Positions 51,123 through 60,304 of a stretch of 64,000 nt of DNA are shown here, piece by piece. The stretch is from positions 248,001-312,000 of the forward strand of contig NZ_JBEXAE010000004.1 of NCBI RefSeq assembly GCF_040566695.1, written 5' to 3'. The first letter of the stretch is position 1. Each line of letters begins with the position of its first letter. Source of the stretch: Sediminicola arcticus (GTDB lineage Bacteria; Bacteroidota; Bacteroidia; Flavobacteriales; Flavobacteriaceae). A program made the translations under genes and the position numbers. Under the pieces are notes generated by a model. The model was given only the letters and a program-made list of their open reading frames with translations. It searched no databases and was not told the DNA's origin.

Positions 51123-52934
51123 GTGGAACCATTTGTAGTATCTGCCAGAAAATATAGACCCCAAACATTTAAAGATGTTGTTGGGCAACAGACTATTACA
51201 AACACCCTGCTCAATGCCATAGAAAACAACCATTTGGCACAGGCCCTGCTATTTTGCGGTCCAAGAGGTGTGGGAAAGACTACTTGTGCCAGAATTTTAG
51301 CAAAAAAAATAAACGAAGACGGTACCGAACATACCGATGAAGATTTTGCATTCAATATTTTTGAGCTTGATGCAGCCTCTAACAATTCAGTAGATGATAT
51401 AAGAAACCTTACCGACCAGGTTAGGATTCCACCCCAAACGGGAAAGTACAAGGTGTATATCATAGATGAGGTACATATGTTATCTCAGGCAGCATTCAAT
51501 GCATTCCTGAAAACTTTGGAGGAGCCACCCAAACATGCCATCTTTATTTTAGCAACTACCGAAAAGCATAAGATTATACCTACTATTTTATCCCGTTGCC
51601 AAATTTTTGATTTTAAACGGATTACCGTTAAGGACGCCGCTGAATATCTTAAATATATTGCGGAAAATCAGGAAATAGAAGCTGAGGATGATGCATTGCA
51701 TATCATAGCTCAAAAGGCAGATGGGGCTATGCGTGATGCCCTTTCCATATTTGATAGGGTAGTTAGTTTTTCAGGGAAAAAATTGACTAGAAAGGCGGTT
51801 ACCGAAAATTTGAATGTCCTGGATTACGATACCTATTTTTCTGCCACTGACCTGATCCTGGCGCATAATATTCCAGCATTGTTGATTTTGTTCAATGAAA
51901 CATTGTCCCAAGGCTTCGACGGACACCATTTTATATCAGGCCTGGCTTCCCATTTTAGGGATCTGATGGTATGCCAGCATCAAGATACCATTACACTATT
52001 AGAGGTAGGGGACGAAGCTAAAAAAAACTATTTGGAGCAATCTAAAAAGGTGACCAATCCCTTTTTAATGCAGGGCATTGACCTTGCAAATGATTGTGAC
52101 CTCAAATATAAGTCCAGTAAGAACCAACGGCTTCTTGTAGAATTGACCCTTATGAAACTGGCCTCCATCGACTTCGATGGCCAAAAAAAAAAATCTGAAC
52201 GTTTAGGAATCAATGACTATTTGATACCTGCGTCTTTTTTTAAAGGTCGTGAAAATGTAAGTCCGACTCCGAAAAAGGAAGAAACGACCGAGACAATCCA
52301 TACCGAACCATCACCCAAGACAACAGACAGAGCTACTGTGTCAGAGCCAATGGTTATACCTGAAGAATTAGCATCAGAAGTTCTAGTAGCAGAACCACCC
52401 ATCCCAATCAATGGCCCTTCTAACCATGAACCTGATGAAAGTGTACAAAAACCAGCAATAAATATTCCATCAAAACGTGTATCAGGCCTCTCCATATCTA
52501 GTCTAAAAGCCAAAAAAGAACATGAGCTGAATAGAAAGGATGAAACTATTGATGAAAGCCAATTACCTAAAGATGCATTTACAGAAGAGCAGATGAAGGC
52601 ACATTGGGCAGATTTCGTGGAAATACTAGATAAGGACGGTAGAAAAATTTTGGCTTCCAACCTGAATACTGACATTCCAAAGCTTAAAAATCCAACTACC
52701 ATGTGGATAGAACTTCCCAATGACACCATGAAAAAAGAGGTGGAAAGGGAACAGTATGATCTTATGGAATACCTAAGGCAAAAATTGAACAACTATTTCA
52801 TCAGCCTAACCATAACCGTCAATGAGGAAACAGCAAAAAAATTTGCCTTTACTCCCTTAGAGAAATACGAAAAGTTAAGAGAAAAGAATCCGGCAATTGA
52901 TATTTTGAGAAAAGAGTTTGATCTTGATTTTTAA
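51123..52934 (+). CDS. dnaX: DNA polymerase III subunits gamma and tau
   Basis: A 603-residue clamp-loader ATPase. Walker A is GPRGVGKTT (near residue 43), Walker B IDEVHMLS (near 118), the SRC motif LSRCQIF near 158. Domain III ends near residue 357; the tail (358-603) is a long, variable, charged region and a C-terminal tau domain. The start codon is GTG. The zinc-binding four-cysteine module usually found after Walker A is absent (residues 55-85 hold none of the cysteines). Codons 354-357 lie in an A11 run (52183-52193), where slippage would produce a shortened gamma form (see separate entry). Confidence 0.95.
   Translation: MEPFVVSARKYRPQTFKDVVGQQTITNTLLNAIENNHLAQALLFCGPRGVGKTTCARILAKKINEDGTEHTDEDFAFNIFELDAASNNSVDDIRNLTDQVRIPPQTGKYKVYIIDEVHMLSQAAFNAFLKTLEEPPKHAIFILATTEKHKIIPTILSRCQIFDFKRITVKDAAEYLKYIAENQEIEAEDDALHIIAQKADGAMRDALSIFDRVVSFSGKKLTRKAVTENLNVLDYDTYFSATDLILAHNIPALLILFNETLSQGFDGHHFISGLASHFRDLMVCQHQDTITLLEVGDEAKKNYLEQSKKVTNPFLMQGIDLANDCDLKYKSSKNQRLLVELTLMKLASIDFDGQKKKSERLGINDYLIPASFFKGRENVSPTPKKEETTETIHTEPSPKTTDRATVSEPMVIPEELASEVLVAEPPIPINGPSNHEPDESVQKPAINIPSKRVSGLSISSLKAKKEHELNRKDETIDESQLPKDAFTEEQMKAHWADFVEILDKDGRKILASNLNTDIPKLKNPTTMWIELPNDTMKKEVEREQYDLMEYLRQKLNNYFISLTITVNEETAKKFAFTPLEKYEKLREKNPAIDILRKEFDLDF
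52183..52193 (+). other. A11 slippage site at the end of dnaX domain III
   Basis: Eleven consecutive A spanning codons 354-357 (CAA AAA AAA AAA TCT). Adding one A gives ATC TGA (protein of 358 residues); losing one gives AAT CTG AAC GTT TAG (360 residues). Stops follow in both alternative frames within a few codons, which fits a programmed gamma-making site. Confidence 0.6.
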
Positions 52935-53018
52935 GATCCCTGCTACCACTTAAAACGATTTTTACATATCCAGATCCCAAATAACCAGTCTTGATTTTCA
53001 TGACTCTATAAAATCTTG

Positions 53019-53026
53019 TACTTTTG
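53019..53026 (+). promoter_or_regulatory. Possible -7 box for miaE
   Basis: TACTTTTG matches TAnnTTTG, 17 bases before the ATG at 53044. The nearest TTG lies 25 bases upstream, beyond the usual spacing. Confidence 0.45.
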
Positions 53027-53043
53027 GCAAATAATTCAATCAT

Positions 53044-53625
53044 ATGCTAGGCCTTAAACTACCCACAGACCCTCGTTGGGTGAATATTGTAGAAAAAAAT
53101 ATTGATGAAATCTTGACCGATCATGCCTACTGTGAGCAAAAAGCAGCAGCAACGGCAATTTCGTTGATCGTAGGTTTTCCAGAATATACAGACCTTGTTC
53201 AGGAAATGGTAGCTCTTACTAGGGAAGAGATGGGGCATTTTAAAATGGTCCATGACCGCATCATAGCAAGAGGACAAGTATTGGGTAGAGATAGGAAAGA
53301 TGAATACGTATTGGAACTATTAAAGTTTTTCCCTAAGGGCGGTAGCCGCACCACACAACTAGTTCATAGATTATTGTATGCGGCTTTGATAGAGGCAAGG
53401 AGTTGTGAGCGTTTTAGATTGCTTTCTGAGCAGTTGAAGGACAAGGAATTAGCAGAATTTTATCATAAGTTGATGGTAAGTGAAGCTGGGCATTATACCA
53501 TGTTTTTAACCTTTGCTCGTCAATATGGCGACCGTGAAGAGGTTGACCAAAAATGGCAAGATTTATTGATGTATGAAGCTCAGCTAATGAACAATCTAGG
53601 GACCAAGGAATCTATACACGGCTAA
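53044..53625 (+). CDS. miaE: tRNA-(ms2io6A37) hydroxylase MiaE
   Basis: A 193-residue ferritin-like diiron monooxygenase that hydroxylates the isopentenyl group of ms2i6A37 in tRNAs reading U-starting codons. The two-iron ligands are visible as Glu in DHAYCEQKA (near residue 32), Glu and His in REEMGHF (near 61), Glu in IEARSCERF (near 118), and Glu and His in VSEAGHYTMF (near 147). The length is typical. miaA and miaB are not in the window. It stands alone with its own promoter box. Confidence 0.92.
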   Translation: MLGLKLPTDPRWVNIVEKNIDEILTDHAYCEQKAAATAISLIVGFPEYTDLVQEMVALTREEMGHFKMVHDRIIARGQVLGRDRKDEYVLELLKFFPKGGSRTTQLVHRLLYAALIEARSCERFRLLSEQLKDKELAEFYHKLMVSEAGHYTMFLTFARQYGDREEVDQKWQDLLMYEAQLMNNLGTKESIHG

Positions 53626-53664
53626 AAAATACCAGCAAAAAGACAATATATCAATTTGATTCCC

Positions 53665-54552
53665 TTATTGCTCGGAATAGTATATCGTCTTGATTATACC
53701 ATCTGACAATCCTATTTTAGGCACATATATTTTCTTGGCTCCACACCATTTGGCAGCTGATAAATAAATACGGGAGGCTGGAATAATAACGTCTGCCCTA
53801 TCAGGATTCAACCCTAGTTCGGATACCCTATTATCATAACTCATACTTTCCAAAAAGTGGTATTGAGCATTGAGCCAGATATACGATAAAGGCTCCCCTT
53901 CTTTTCTGCCCGACATTTTATGGAGTTTATTGATGTTTCCCCCAGAACCAATGATGGTCATATTACTAAGTCCTATAATGTTCTCCTTAATCCAAAGTTC
54001 TATTTTTTTCCAAATACCCTCTCCCACTAAATTGTTAAGAATTCGAACTGTACCAATTTTAAAGGATTTTGAAATTTTTATTTTCCCGTCTGTAAAAAGT
54101 GTAAATTCTGTACTCCCTCCACCAACGTCAATATATAGGTACGATCTGTCATTTTGAATAAGTTGCTTCAAGTCTGTGGAAGCAATGATAGCGGCTTCCT
54201 TCTTTCCATCTATCACTTCTATTTTAACCCCAGAATCTCGATAAATCCGTTCCACAATCTCATATCCATTATTGGCCTCCCTAATGGCAGAAGTAGCGCA
54301 GGCCATATATTTCTCTACCCCATTTACATCCATAATCAGTTTAAACGCTTTCATGGTATTTAGAATACGCTCTTCATTATACTCTGATATTTCACCAACA
54401 GTAAAGGACTCTTCTCCTAAACGTACAGGCACCCTAATCAATGAGCTCTTTCTAAATTGGGTCTTTTTACCCTTTTCCTCTATAACGTTTTGAATCAACA
54501 AACGAATCGCATTAGATCCTATATCAATAGCTGCAAACTTTCTTATTTTCAA
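53665..54552 (-). CDS. ppx: Ppx/GppA phosphatase family protein
   Basis: A 295-residue exopolyphosphatase / guanosine pentaphosphate phosphatase of the ASKHA fold. FAAIDIGSNAIRLLIQN opens the first phosphate loop, CATSAIREANNG near residue 85 follows, and LYIDVGGGSTEFTLF near 138 is the second loop. It lacks the C-terminal HD domain of E. coli Ppx, as do many Bacteroidota enzymes. It follows ppk1 by 11 bases, so making and breaking polyphosphate are encoded together; ppGpp metabolism is a second possible role. Confidence 0.9.
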   Translation of the reverse strand: MKIRKFAAIDIGSNAIRLLIQNVIEEKGKKTQFRKSSLIRVPVRLGEESFTVGEISEYNEERILNTMKAFKLIMDVNGVEKYMACATSAIREANNGYEIVERIYRDSGVKIEVIDGKKEAAIIASTDLKQLIQNDRSYLYIDVGGGSTEFTLFTDGKIKISKSFKIGTVRILNNLVGEGIWKKIELWIKENIIGLSNMTIIGSGGNINKLHKMSGRKEGEPLSYIWLNAQYHFLESMSYDNRVSELGLNPDRADVIIPASRIYLSAAKWCGAKKIYVPKIGLSDGIIKTIYYSEQ

Positions 54553-54563
54553 AATACCTTGGG

Positions 54564-56648
54564 TTAAGCGTTCAATTTTTGGAGGTAGTAGTCATAAATT
54601 GCAAATTGAGAACGCACCTTGACTTTGTTATTTTTCCGATATGCATTTTCTTGATTGGCGCAAAAAATTCTTGCCTTTACATTATCGTTCCAAGAGATCT
54701 CAAAAGTTTCCAATAGCTCCTTTTTTAAATCGGTGTCATAAATTGGACAACCAACTTCTACTCTATAATCTAAGTTTCTGGTCATCCAATCTGCCGAGGA
54801 TATATATACTTTGGGATCACCATTATTTGAAAAAATGAATACTCTTGGATGTTCTAAGAATTTATCGACTACACTAATAGCTTCAATATTTTCACTCAAC
54901 CCTTTTACCCCAGGTACCAAGCAACAGATTCCCCTAATAATTAATTGAATCTTTACCCCTGCCTTACTGGCCTCATATAGTTTATCTACCATCTTATAAG
55001 AGGTGAAACTATTCATTTTAATCTTAATATATGCTTCTTTTCCCGCCTTTGCATTTTCTATTTCTTTGTCGATCAGTTTCTTGAAAACGTTTTTAGTATA
55101 ATGAGGCGAAACAATAAGATGCTTGTATTTATTGATCTTATACGTGGTTTCGAAAAAATCAAAAACCATATTCAACTCTTTAAGAATGGAATCGTTAGCG
55201 GTAAACAAGGTGTAATCTGTATAGATCCTAGCTGTAGCCTCATTAAAATTACCTGTACTAATGAAGCCGTAACGTTTATTGATGCCATCTTCTTCTCGTT
55301 CTATAAGACATATTTTACTGTGGACCTTTAATCCTGGGACCCCAAATATCAGCTTAACTCCTTCTGCCTGCAACTGTTCTGCATACTGAATATTGGCCTG
55401 CTCATCAAACCTTGCTTGAAGCTCTATTTGAACAGTAACTTGTTTGCCATTTTTTACTGCGTTGATCAACGAAGCGGTCACTTGTGAATTGTCCGCTAAG
55501 CGGTACACCGTAATCTTAATACTTTTGACTTTGGGGTCCAGAGCTGCCTCCCGTAAAAATCTTATGACATAAGAAAAAGTATGGTATGGGGTGTATTGTA
55601 AATAGTCCTTTTGAGCGATCTGATTAAACAAACTACCCTCCATTGCAAAATCCTTTACAGGCAATGGTTTGATTTTCTCGTACATTAAGTCTTCCCTACC
55701 CAAGCTTGGAAAACCCATATAGTCCCTTCGGTTGTGATAACGCCCCCCAGGAATTACACTATCGGTATCCTCAACGTTCATTTTGTCCTTTAAGAATTTC
55801 AGAGTATCCCTACCTATATTTTTATCATAGACGAAGCGGACGGGATCACTGATTTTACGGTGTTCCACACTGGAGGAAATTTTTTCAATAAAACTCTTAC
55901 TAAGATCGTTGTCAATATCCAATTCGGCATCACGGGTTATCTTGATCATATGTGCCGTTATGGACTCATAATTGAACATGTTAAAGATATTACCCAAAGA
56001 GTATCGAATCAAATCATCTATCATAATGATATAACTTTCATCCCCTTCACTTGGAATAACTACAAAGCGATCTATACCTTTTGGAATTTCTATAAGGGCA
56101 TAGCGCTTTTCCATTTTACCATCTTCCGTTGGGTGTTTTTTATCTTTTTTCAAGATTATCTTTACAGCTAGGTAAGCCGCTGTATCTTTTAGTGTAGGGA
56201 ATTCTGCAAGATCATTAAGAATAATGGTCATTAAAACCGGACTCACCTTTTGTGCAAAGTAACTCTTGACGAATTCTGCCTGGCTAGCCTTTATTTCGCT
56301 TTCATTGATCAAAAAGATATTCTTAGTCTCCAATTCCTTTTCTATGTCGCCCAAGATCTTCAGACTTTTAGTCTGCTGCCTAATTACGATTTCTGTGATC
56401 TCTTCCAACAGGTCTTTTGCTATCTCACCTCCTAAGACACTCTTGCCAGTTCTTCCTGCCTCTACTATCCTTTTTACTGTGGCGTACCTAACCTTAAAAA
56501 ATTCGTCTAAGTTATTGGAGAAAATCCCAACAAATCTGAGTCGCTCTATCAAGGGTACATTCTTATCGGCACTTTCTTGTAACACACGTTCGTTGAATTG
56601 CAACCAGCTTATTTCGCGGTTAATATATTGGTATTTTGATTTGATCAT
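54564..56648 (-). CDS. ppk1: Polyphosphate kinase 1
   Basis: A 694-residue enzyme that moves the ATP gamma-phosphate onto polyphosphate chains. N domain (1-110: INREISWLQFNERVLQE), head domain (110-300), then the two phospholipase-D-like C domains. The autophosphorylated histidine is in KVHSKICLIE near residue 435; the second-domain histidine is in HYTKNVFKK near 510 (SPHYTKN). The length fits PPK1. It starts in the last four bases of sixA (ATGA overlap) and precedes ppx, a compact polyphosphate operon. Confidence 0.95.
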   Translation of the reverse strand: MIKSKYQYINREISWLQFNERVLQESADKNVPLIERLRFVGIFSNNLDEFFKVRYATVKRIVEAGRTGKSVLGGEIAKDLLEEITEIVIRQQTKSLKILGDIEKELETKNIFLINESEIKASQAEFVKSYFAQKVSPVLMTIILNDLAEFPTLKDTAAYLAVKIILKKDKKHPTEDGKMEKRYALIEIPKGIDRFVVIPSEGDESYIIMIDDLIRYSLGNIFNMFNYESITAHMIKITRDAELDIDNDLSKSFIEKISSSVEHRKISDPVRFVYDKNIGRDTLKFLKDKMNVEDTDSVIPGGRYHNRRDYMGFPSLGREDLMYEKIKPLPVKDFAMEGSLFNQIAQKDYLQYTPYHTFSYVIRFLREAALDPKVKSIKITVYRLADNSQVTASLINAVKNGKQVTVQIELQARFDEQANIQYAEQLQAEGVKLIFGVPGLKVHSKICLIEREEDGINKRYGFISTGNFNEATARIYTDYTLFTANDSILKELNMVFDFFETTYKINKYKHLIVSPHYTKNVFKKLIDKEIENAKAGKEAYIKIKMNSFTSYKMVDKLYEASKAGVKIQLIIRGICCLVPGVKGLSENIEAISVVDKFLEHPRVFIFSNNGDPKVYISSADWMTRNLDYRVEVGCPIYDTDLKKELLETFEISWNDNVKARIFCANQENAYRKNNKVKVRSQFAIYDYYLQKLNA

Positions 56649-57133
56649 TTTTTGAGTTGTTTTGGGAATATAGTCCGTTCGGTATTTCCCTTTTTAATGC
56701 TTTCCCAGCGATCTTCTATAAAATTTATTTGTACCATGCCTGTTGTGGGCACATTGTCAATAGCCATACTACCAAGGCTGTTAGCTACATGAGTAAAAGC
56801 ATAATTGTGCCCAAAAATAAGAACGGTCTTAAATTGGTTATCTAGATTTCTTACAAAACGCAACACATCTTCTCCTGAAAAATCATACAATTCCTTAGTA
56901 ATCTGTAGTTTACGCAAAGGAAAATCTAGTTTGCGTAAAACAATCATACAGGTATGCAAAGCTCTATTAGCCGGACTAGAAAAAGCGGCATCAATTTTAA
57001 CATCTTTCGATTTTAGTTCGGAACCTACTAAATGGCCGTCATTAATTCCCCGCTCCTGTAATGGCCTATCTTGATCAGCAACTTGATAGTCCCAAGATGA
57101 TTTTCCATGACGCACTAAGATCAATGTTTTCAT
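56645..57133 (-). CDS. sixA: SixA-like histidine phosphatase
   Basis: A 162-residue histidine phosphatase. The RHG motif is LVRHGKSSWDY (residue 6 onward), the partner arginine is in SSPANRALHTC (near 54), and the second histidine in FGHNYAFTHVAN (near 112). Short members of this family such as SixA remove phosphate from phosphohistidine. Its stop overlaps the ppk1 start by four bases, a conserved-looking coupling that makes a role in phosphate or polyphosphate control plausible. pdxH lies ten bases upstream. Confidence 0.88.
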   Translation of the reverse strand: MKTLILVRHGKSSWDYQVADQDRPLQERGINDGHLVGSELKSKDVKIDAAFSSPANRALHTCMIVLRKLDFPLRKLQITKELYDFSGEDVLRFVRNLDNQFKTVLIFGHNYAFTHVANSLGSMAIDNVPTTGMVQINFIEDRWESIKKGNTERTIFPKQLKK

Positions 57134-57143
57134 TTCTTTGATT

Positions 57144-57791
57144 TTAAGGTGCTAAACGCTCTATTTTCCAATTGTAATCTTCTTGCATGGTGTATCTTAC
57201 CCTGTCATGTAATCTATTGGGTCTTCCTTGCCAAAATTCTATGGACACTGGTTTTACCATATACCCCCCCCAGAAATCAGGTCTTGTAATCTCTTTGCCT
57301 TGAAATTCCTTTTCCAAAGCTTTCAATTTTTCCTCTAATACTTTTCTTGAGGGGATCACACTACTTTGATCAGAAACAATTGCCCCAAGTTTACTGCCTT
57401 CTGGCCTTGATTCGAAATAGCCATCGGAAAGGTTTTCCGCCAATTTCTCGGCCTTGCCCTTAATGATGATCTGTCTTTCCATATTTGGCCAAAAAAAGGA
57501 GAGGCAAACGTTCGGATTATCGGCTATTGCCCTTCCCTTCTCACTGGTGTAATTTGTATAGAAAATAAATCCTTCATGGGTATACTTTTTAAGAAGCACT
57601 ACCCTACTTTTTGGAAAACCGTCCACACCAATGGTTGATATGGTCATAGCATTAGGTTCATCAACTCCCTCCGAAGCTTCTACCTCATAAAACCACTTTT
57701 GAAATAATTCTATTGGATTGTCCGAAATAGTATCCTCCTCCAAGGCACTTTTTTCATAGCTCTTTCTATAATTGCCTAAATCTTTTTGCAT
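57144..57791 (-). CDS. pdxH: Pyridoxamine/pyridoxine 5'-phosphate oxidase
   Basis: A 215-residue FMN enzyme that makes pyridoxal phosphate from PMP or PNP. NAMTISTIGVDGFPKSRVVLLK near residue 42, the FMN-binding YTNYTSEKGRAIADNP near 75, and the C-terminal WGGYMVKPVSIEFWQGRPNRLHDRV are the family motifs. The length is standard. It is the first gene of a run with sixA, ppk1 and ppx; the pathway link is not clear. Confidence 0.95.
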   Translation of the reverse strand: MQKDLGNYRKSYEKSALEEDTISDNPIELFQKWFYEVEASEGVDEPNAMTISTIGVDGFPKSRVVLLKKYTHEGFIFYTNYTSEKGRAIADNPNVCLSFFWPNMERQIIIKGKAEKLAENLSDGYFESRPEGSKLGAIVSDQSSVIPSRKVLEEKLKALEKEFQGKEITRPDFWGGYMVKPVSIEFWQGRPNRLHDRVRYTMQEDYNWKIERLAP

Positions 57792-57974
57792 TTAATCTTC
57801 GATTAACTCGTGACTAGCCACGCGGTAACAAAAATGGGGAAAAGAACGCAAATCACGAAAAGTCTAAACGCTTTTTATCAAATTTTTGGCTATGTAAAGG
57901 AAAAAGGTCCTTGTTGAACTTTTTAGTCCATTAAACTATAAATTTCAAAGAAAGATCAAGTACCTCAAAAATGG

Positions 57975-58883
57975 TTAGCTAAAGTCAAATGATTTACCGT
58001 CATCTGCTAATTCAACACGTTCAAAAACCTCCATTGCCTCTTCCTTAAAAAGCTCAATGGACGCATATCGGGTGGAGTAATGGCCTAAAATTAGAAGACC
58101 TACGTTAGCTGCCTTAGCTATATTTGCCGCTTCTTTAGCGGTAGCATGTTTGGTTTTTGGGGCCATAAGCTGTTCTGATTCCAAAAATGTAGATTCATGA
58201 TACAACACATCAACTTCATTGATTTGCGGCACTATAGAAGGCTTATATGCGGTATCACTGCAGAAGGCGTAGCTTTTGGGTCTTGGTGGGTCTAGGGTGA
58301 GTTTATGATTAGGCACAATAACACCAGTATCCAAAACAATATCCTTACCACTCTTAATATTCTGATAGTAACACGTATCTATTTGATGCTTCTTTACCTC
58401 CTCAATATTTAGTTTTCGTTCTGCAGGTTTTTCCCGAAAAAGAAAACCATTCGTATACACCCTATGGTCCAATGGAATTGTATTCACAGTTACTTTCTCA
58501 TCTTCAAAAACTAGATCGGACTCCTTGGACGTAAGTTCATGAAATATCAATAGGTAATTTGTCCATGAATCACCAAGTTTTAAGAGTAAGGTCACGGCCT
58601 CTTTTATTCCCTTTGGACCATAAATATGCAAATCCGTCTTACGACCTAATAATCGGAATGTAGAAATTAAGCCTGGAAGACCAAAAAAATGATCTCCGTG
58701 TAAATGGGAGATAAAGATATGCTGGATACGAGAAAATTTTATTTTATGTTTTCTTAGCTGTACCTGAGTACCCTCTCCGCAATCAATTAAAAATAAATGG
58801 TTTTTAATTTCAAGGACTTGTGCGGTTGGATTGGTAAAAGTTCTGGGTGTAGCAGCATAACAACCTAAGATGTGTAATTTCAT
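57975..58883 (-). CDS. rnz: Ribonuclease Z
   Basis: A 302-residue metallo-beta-lactamase-fold endonuclease that trims tRNA 3' trailers, needed here because the tRNA genes lack CCA. The zinc motif is FISHLHGDHFFGLPG (near residue 59); later ligands are in AFCSDTAYKP, YHESTF and LGHYSTRY. A frame reaching 58934 exists, but ATG 58883 (MKLHILGCYAATP) is the family start. It follows a small STAS-like gene by 80 bases. Confidence 0.93.
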   Translation of the reverse strand: MKLHILGCYAATPRTFTNPTAQVLEIKNHLFLIDCGEGTQVQLRKHKIKFSRIQHIFISHLHGDHFFGLPGLISTFRLLGRKTDLHIYGPKGIKEAVTLLLKLGDSWTNYLLIFHELTSKESDLVFEDEKVTVNTIPLDHRVYTNGFLFREKPAERKLNIEEVKKHQIDTCYYQNIKSGKDIVLDTGVIVPNHKLTLDPPRPKSYAFCSDTAYKPSIVPQINEVDVLYHESTFLESEQLMAPKTKHATAKEAANIAKAANVGLLILGHYSTRYASIELFKEEAMEVFERVELADDGKSFDFS

Positions 58884-58963
58884 GTAATTTCTAAGTTTAG
58901 GCGTGTCCAGCGAGATTAAAATACCTACAGACATTTACCTATAATTATTTAGAAGTTAGTCTC

Positions 58964-59302
58964 CTATTCCTCCAAATCTAAATCTCGCTCTATCTCCTCC
59001 ATCTCAATAACATCCCGAGCTTCTTGGATGGTAGGCACTACGATTATATGGTCAGGAACCTCTTCATAGGTCACTTTATCCGTAACCAAAACGAACGATT
59101 TCTTTGATTTTCTGTGGGCAACAGAAAGCTCATGAAATTCAAGGACATCGTTGGCAGTAAGTTTCGAAAAGGAAAATAGATTAACTATTATATTATCATT
59201 CTTAATTTTCAAATACCCTAATTTTAAATTTTCCAAGAATACTTTTAAGGAGGTGTTTTCCTGTAGAACAATGGTTGTGGTGTCTTCTCTGTTGAAAATC
59301 AT
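58964..59302 (-). CDS. Small STAS-like protein
   Basis: A 112-residue acidic, soluble protein without membrane segment. The pattern MIFNREDTTTIVLQENTS then NIIVNLFSFSKLTANDVLEF and KKSFVLVTDKVTYEEVPDHIIVVPTIQEARDVIEMEE resembles the STAS (anti-sigma-factor antagonist) fold; the usual phosphorylated serine is not obvious. It starts six bases after pyrB. The partner is unknown; the conserved place ahead of rnz may be chance operon order. Confidence 0.7.
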   Translation of the reverse strand: MIFNREDTTTIVLQENTSLKVFLENLKLGYLKIKNDNIIVNLFSFSKLTANDVLEFHELSVAHRKSKKSFVLVTDKVTYEEVPDHIIVVPTIQEARDVIEMEEIERDLDLEE

Positions 59303-59308
59303 AGCATA

Positions 59309-60235
59309 TTATTTTATTTTTGAAGCTAATAAATAAATTACTGCCATCCGAATAGCCACTCCGTTTTCCACCTGATTGAGAATAATAGATTGTTTGGAAT
59401 CGGCAACATCACTGGTTATCTCTACACCCCTGTTGATGGGGCCTGGGTGCATGATCACTATTTCTTTGTCCAAACTATCCAAAAGCTTTTTATTTACCCC
59501 AAACTGTTGTGTATACTCCCTTGTTGTTGGAAAATAACTGATGTCCATGCGTTCGTTCTGTATACGTAGCATATTTGCCACATCGCACCAATTAAGCGCC
59601 TTTCTTAAATCGGTCTCCACTGTTACCCCCAATGATTCAATATGTTTGGGGATCAAAGTTTTCGGACCACAAACCTTTACGTTGGCCCCTTGCAGCTTTA
59701 AAGCAAATATATTGGACAAAGCTACCCTTGAATGAAGAATATCGCCCACAATAACCACGTTTTTTCCTGCAACACCTCCCAATTTTTCCCTTATGGAATA
59801 AGAATCCAATAAGGCTTGGGTAGGATGTTCGTGTGCCCCGTCTCCGGCATTTACAATGGAGGCCTTTACGTGTTTAGATAGAAAAATACCCGCTCCAGGA
59901 TTCGGATGGCGCATGACCACCATATCTACTTTCATGGAGAGGATATTATTAACTGTATCTATTAAAGTTTCACCCTTTTTTACTGAGGATTGGGCCGCTG
60001 AAAAATTCACTATATCGGCTGATAACCGTTTCTCCGCCAATTCAAATGACAATCTGGTTCTGGTACTGTTTTCAAAAAAAATATTGGCAATGGTAATATC
60101 ACGAAGAGAAGGCACCTTTTTAATGGACCTATTGATTACTTCCTTAAACTGATCGGCAGTTTCAAAAATGAGCTGAATATCTTTTTCATTTAGATACTTA
60201 ATTCCTAGCAAGTGCTTTACACTTAGTTCGCTCAT
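59309..60235 (-). CDS. pyrB: Aspartate carbamoyltransferase, catalytic subunit
   Basis: A 308-residue enzyme that joins carbamoyl phosphate to aspartate in pyrimidine synthesis. FFENSTRTRLSFELAEKRL near residue 52 binds carbamoyl phosphate, HPTQALLDSYSIRE near 133 and VMHPGPINRGVEI near 265 complete the active site. No regulatory pyrI is adjacent. It follows pyrR by 69 bases that hold a possible second promoter with an inverted repeat. Confidence 0.95.
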   Translation of the reverse strand: MSELSVKHLLGIKYLNEKDIQLIFETADQFKEVINRSIKKVPSLRDITIANIFFENSTRTRLSFELAEKRLSADIVNFSAAQSSVKKGETLIDTVNNILSMKVDMVVMRHPNPGAGIFLSKHVKASIVNAGDGAHEHPTQALLDSYSIREKLGGVAGKNVVIVGDILHSRVALSNIFALKLQGANVKVCGPKTLIPKHIESLGVTVETDLRKALNWCDVANMLRIQNERMDISYFPTTREYTQQFGVNKKLLDSLDKEIVIMHPGPINRGVEITSDVADSKQSIILNQVENGVAIRMAVIYLLASKIK

Positions 60236-60260
60236 ATTCTTTAATTTCTATTTATTACAG

Positions 60261-60295
60261 TGCACAATTAAAACCTACAAAGATATTTATGTGCA
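60261..60295 (-). promoter_or_regulatory. Inverted repeat and -7 box ahead of pyrB
   Basis: TGCACA (60261-60266) and TGTGCA (60290-60295) flank CAAAGATA (60278-60285), which is TATCTTTG on the minus strand. Transcription would start near 60271. The symmetric half-sites around the box suggest an operator. Confidence 0.4.
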
Positions 60296-60304
60296 AATCC
60301 TGTT

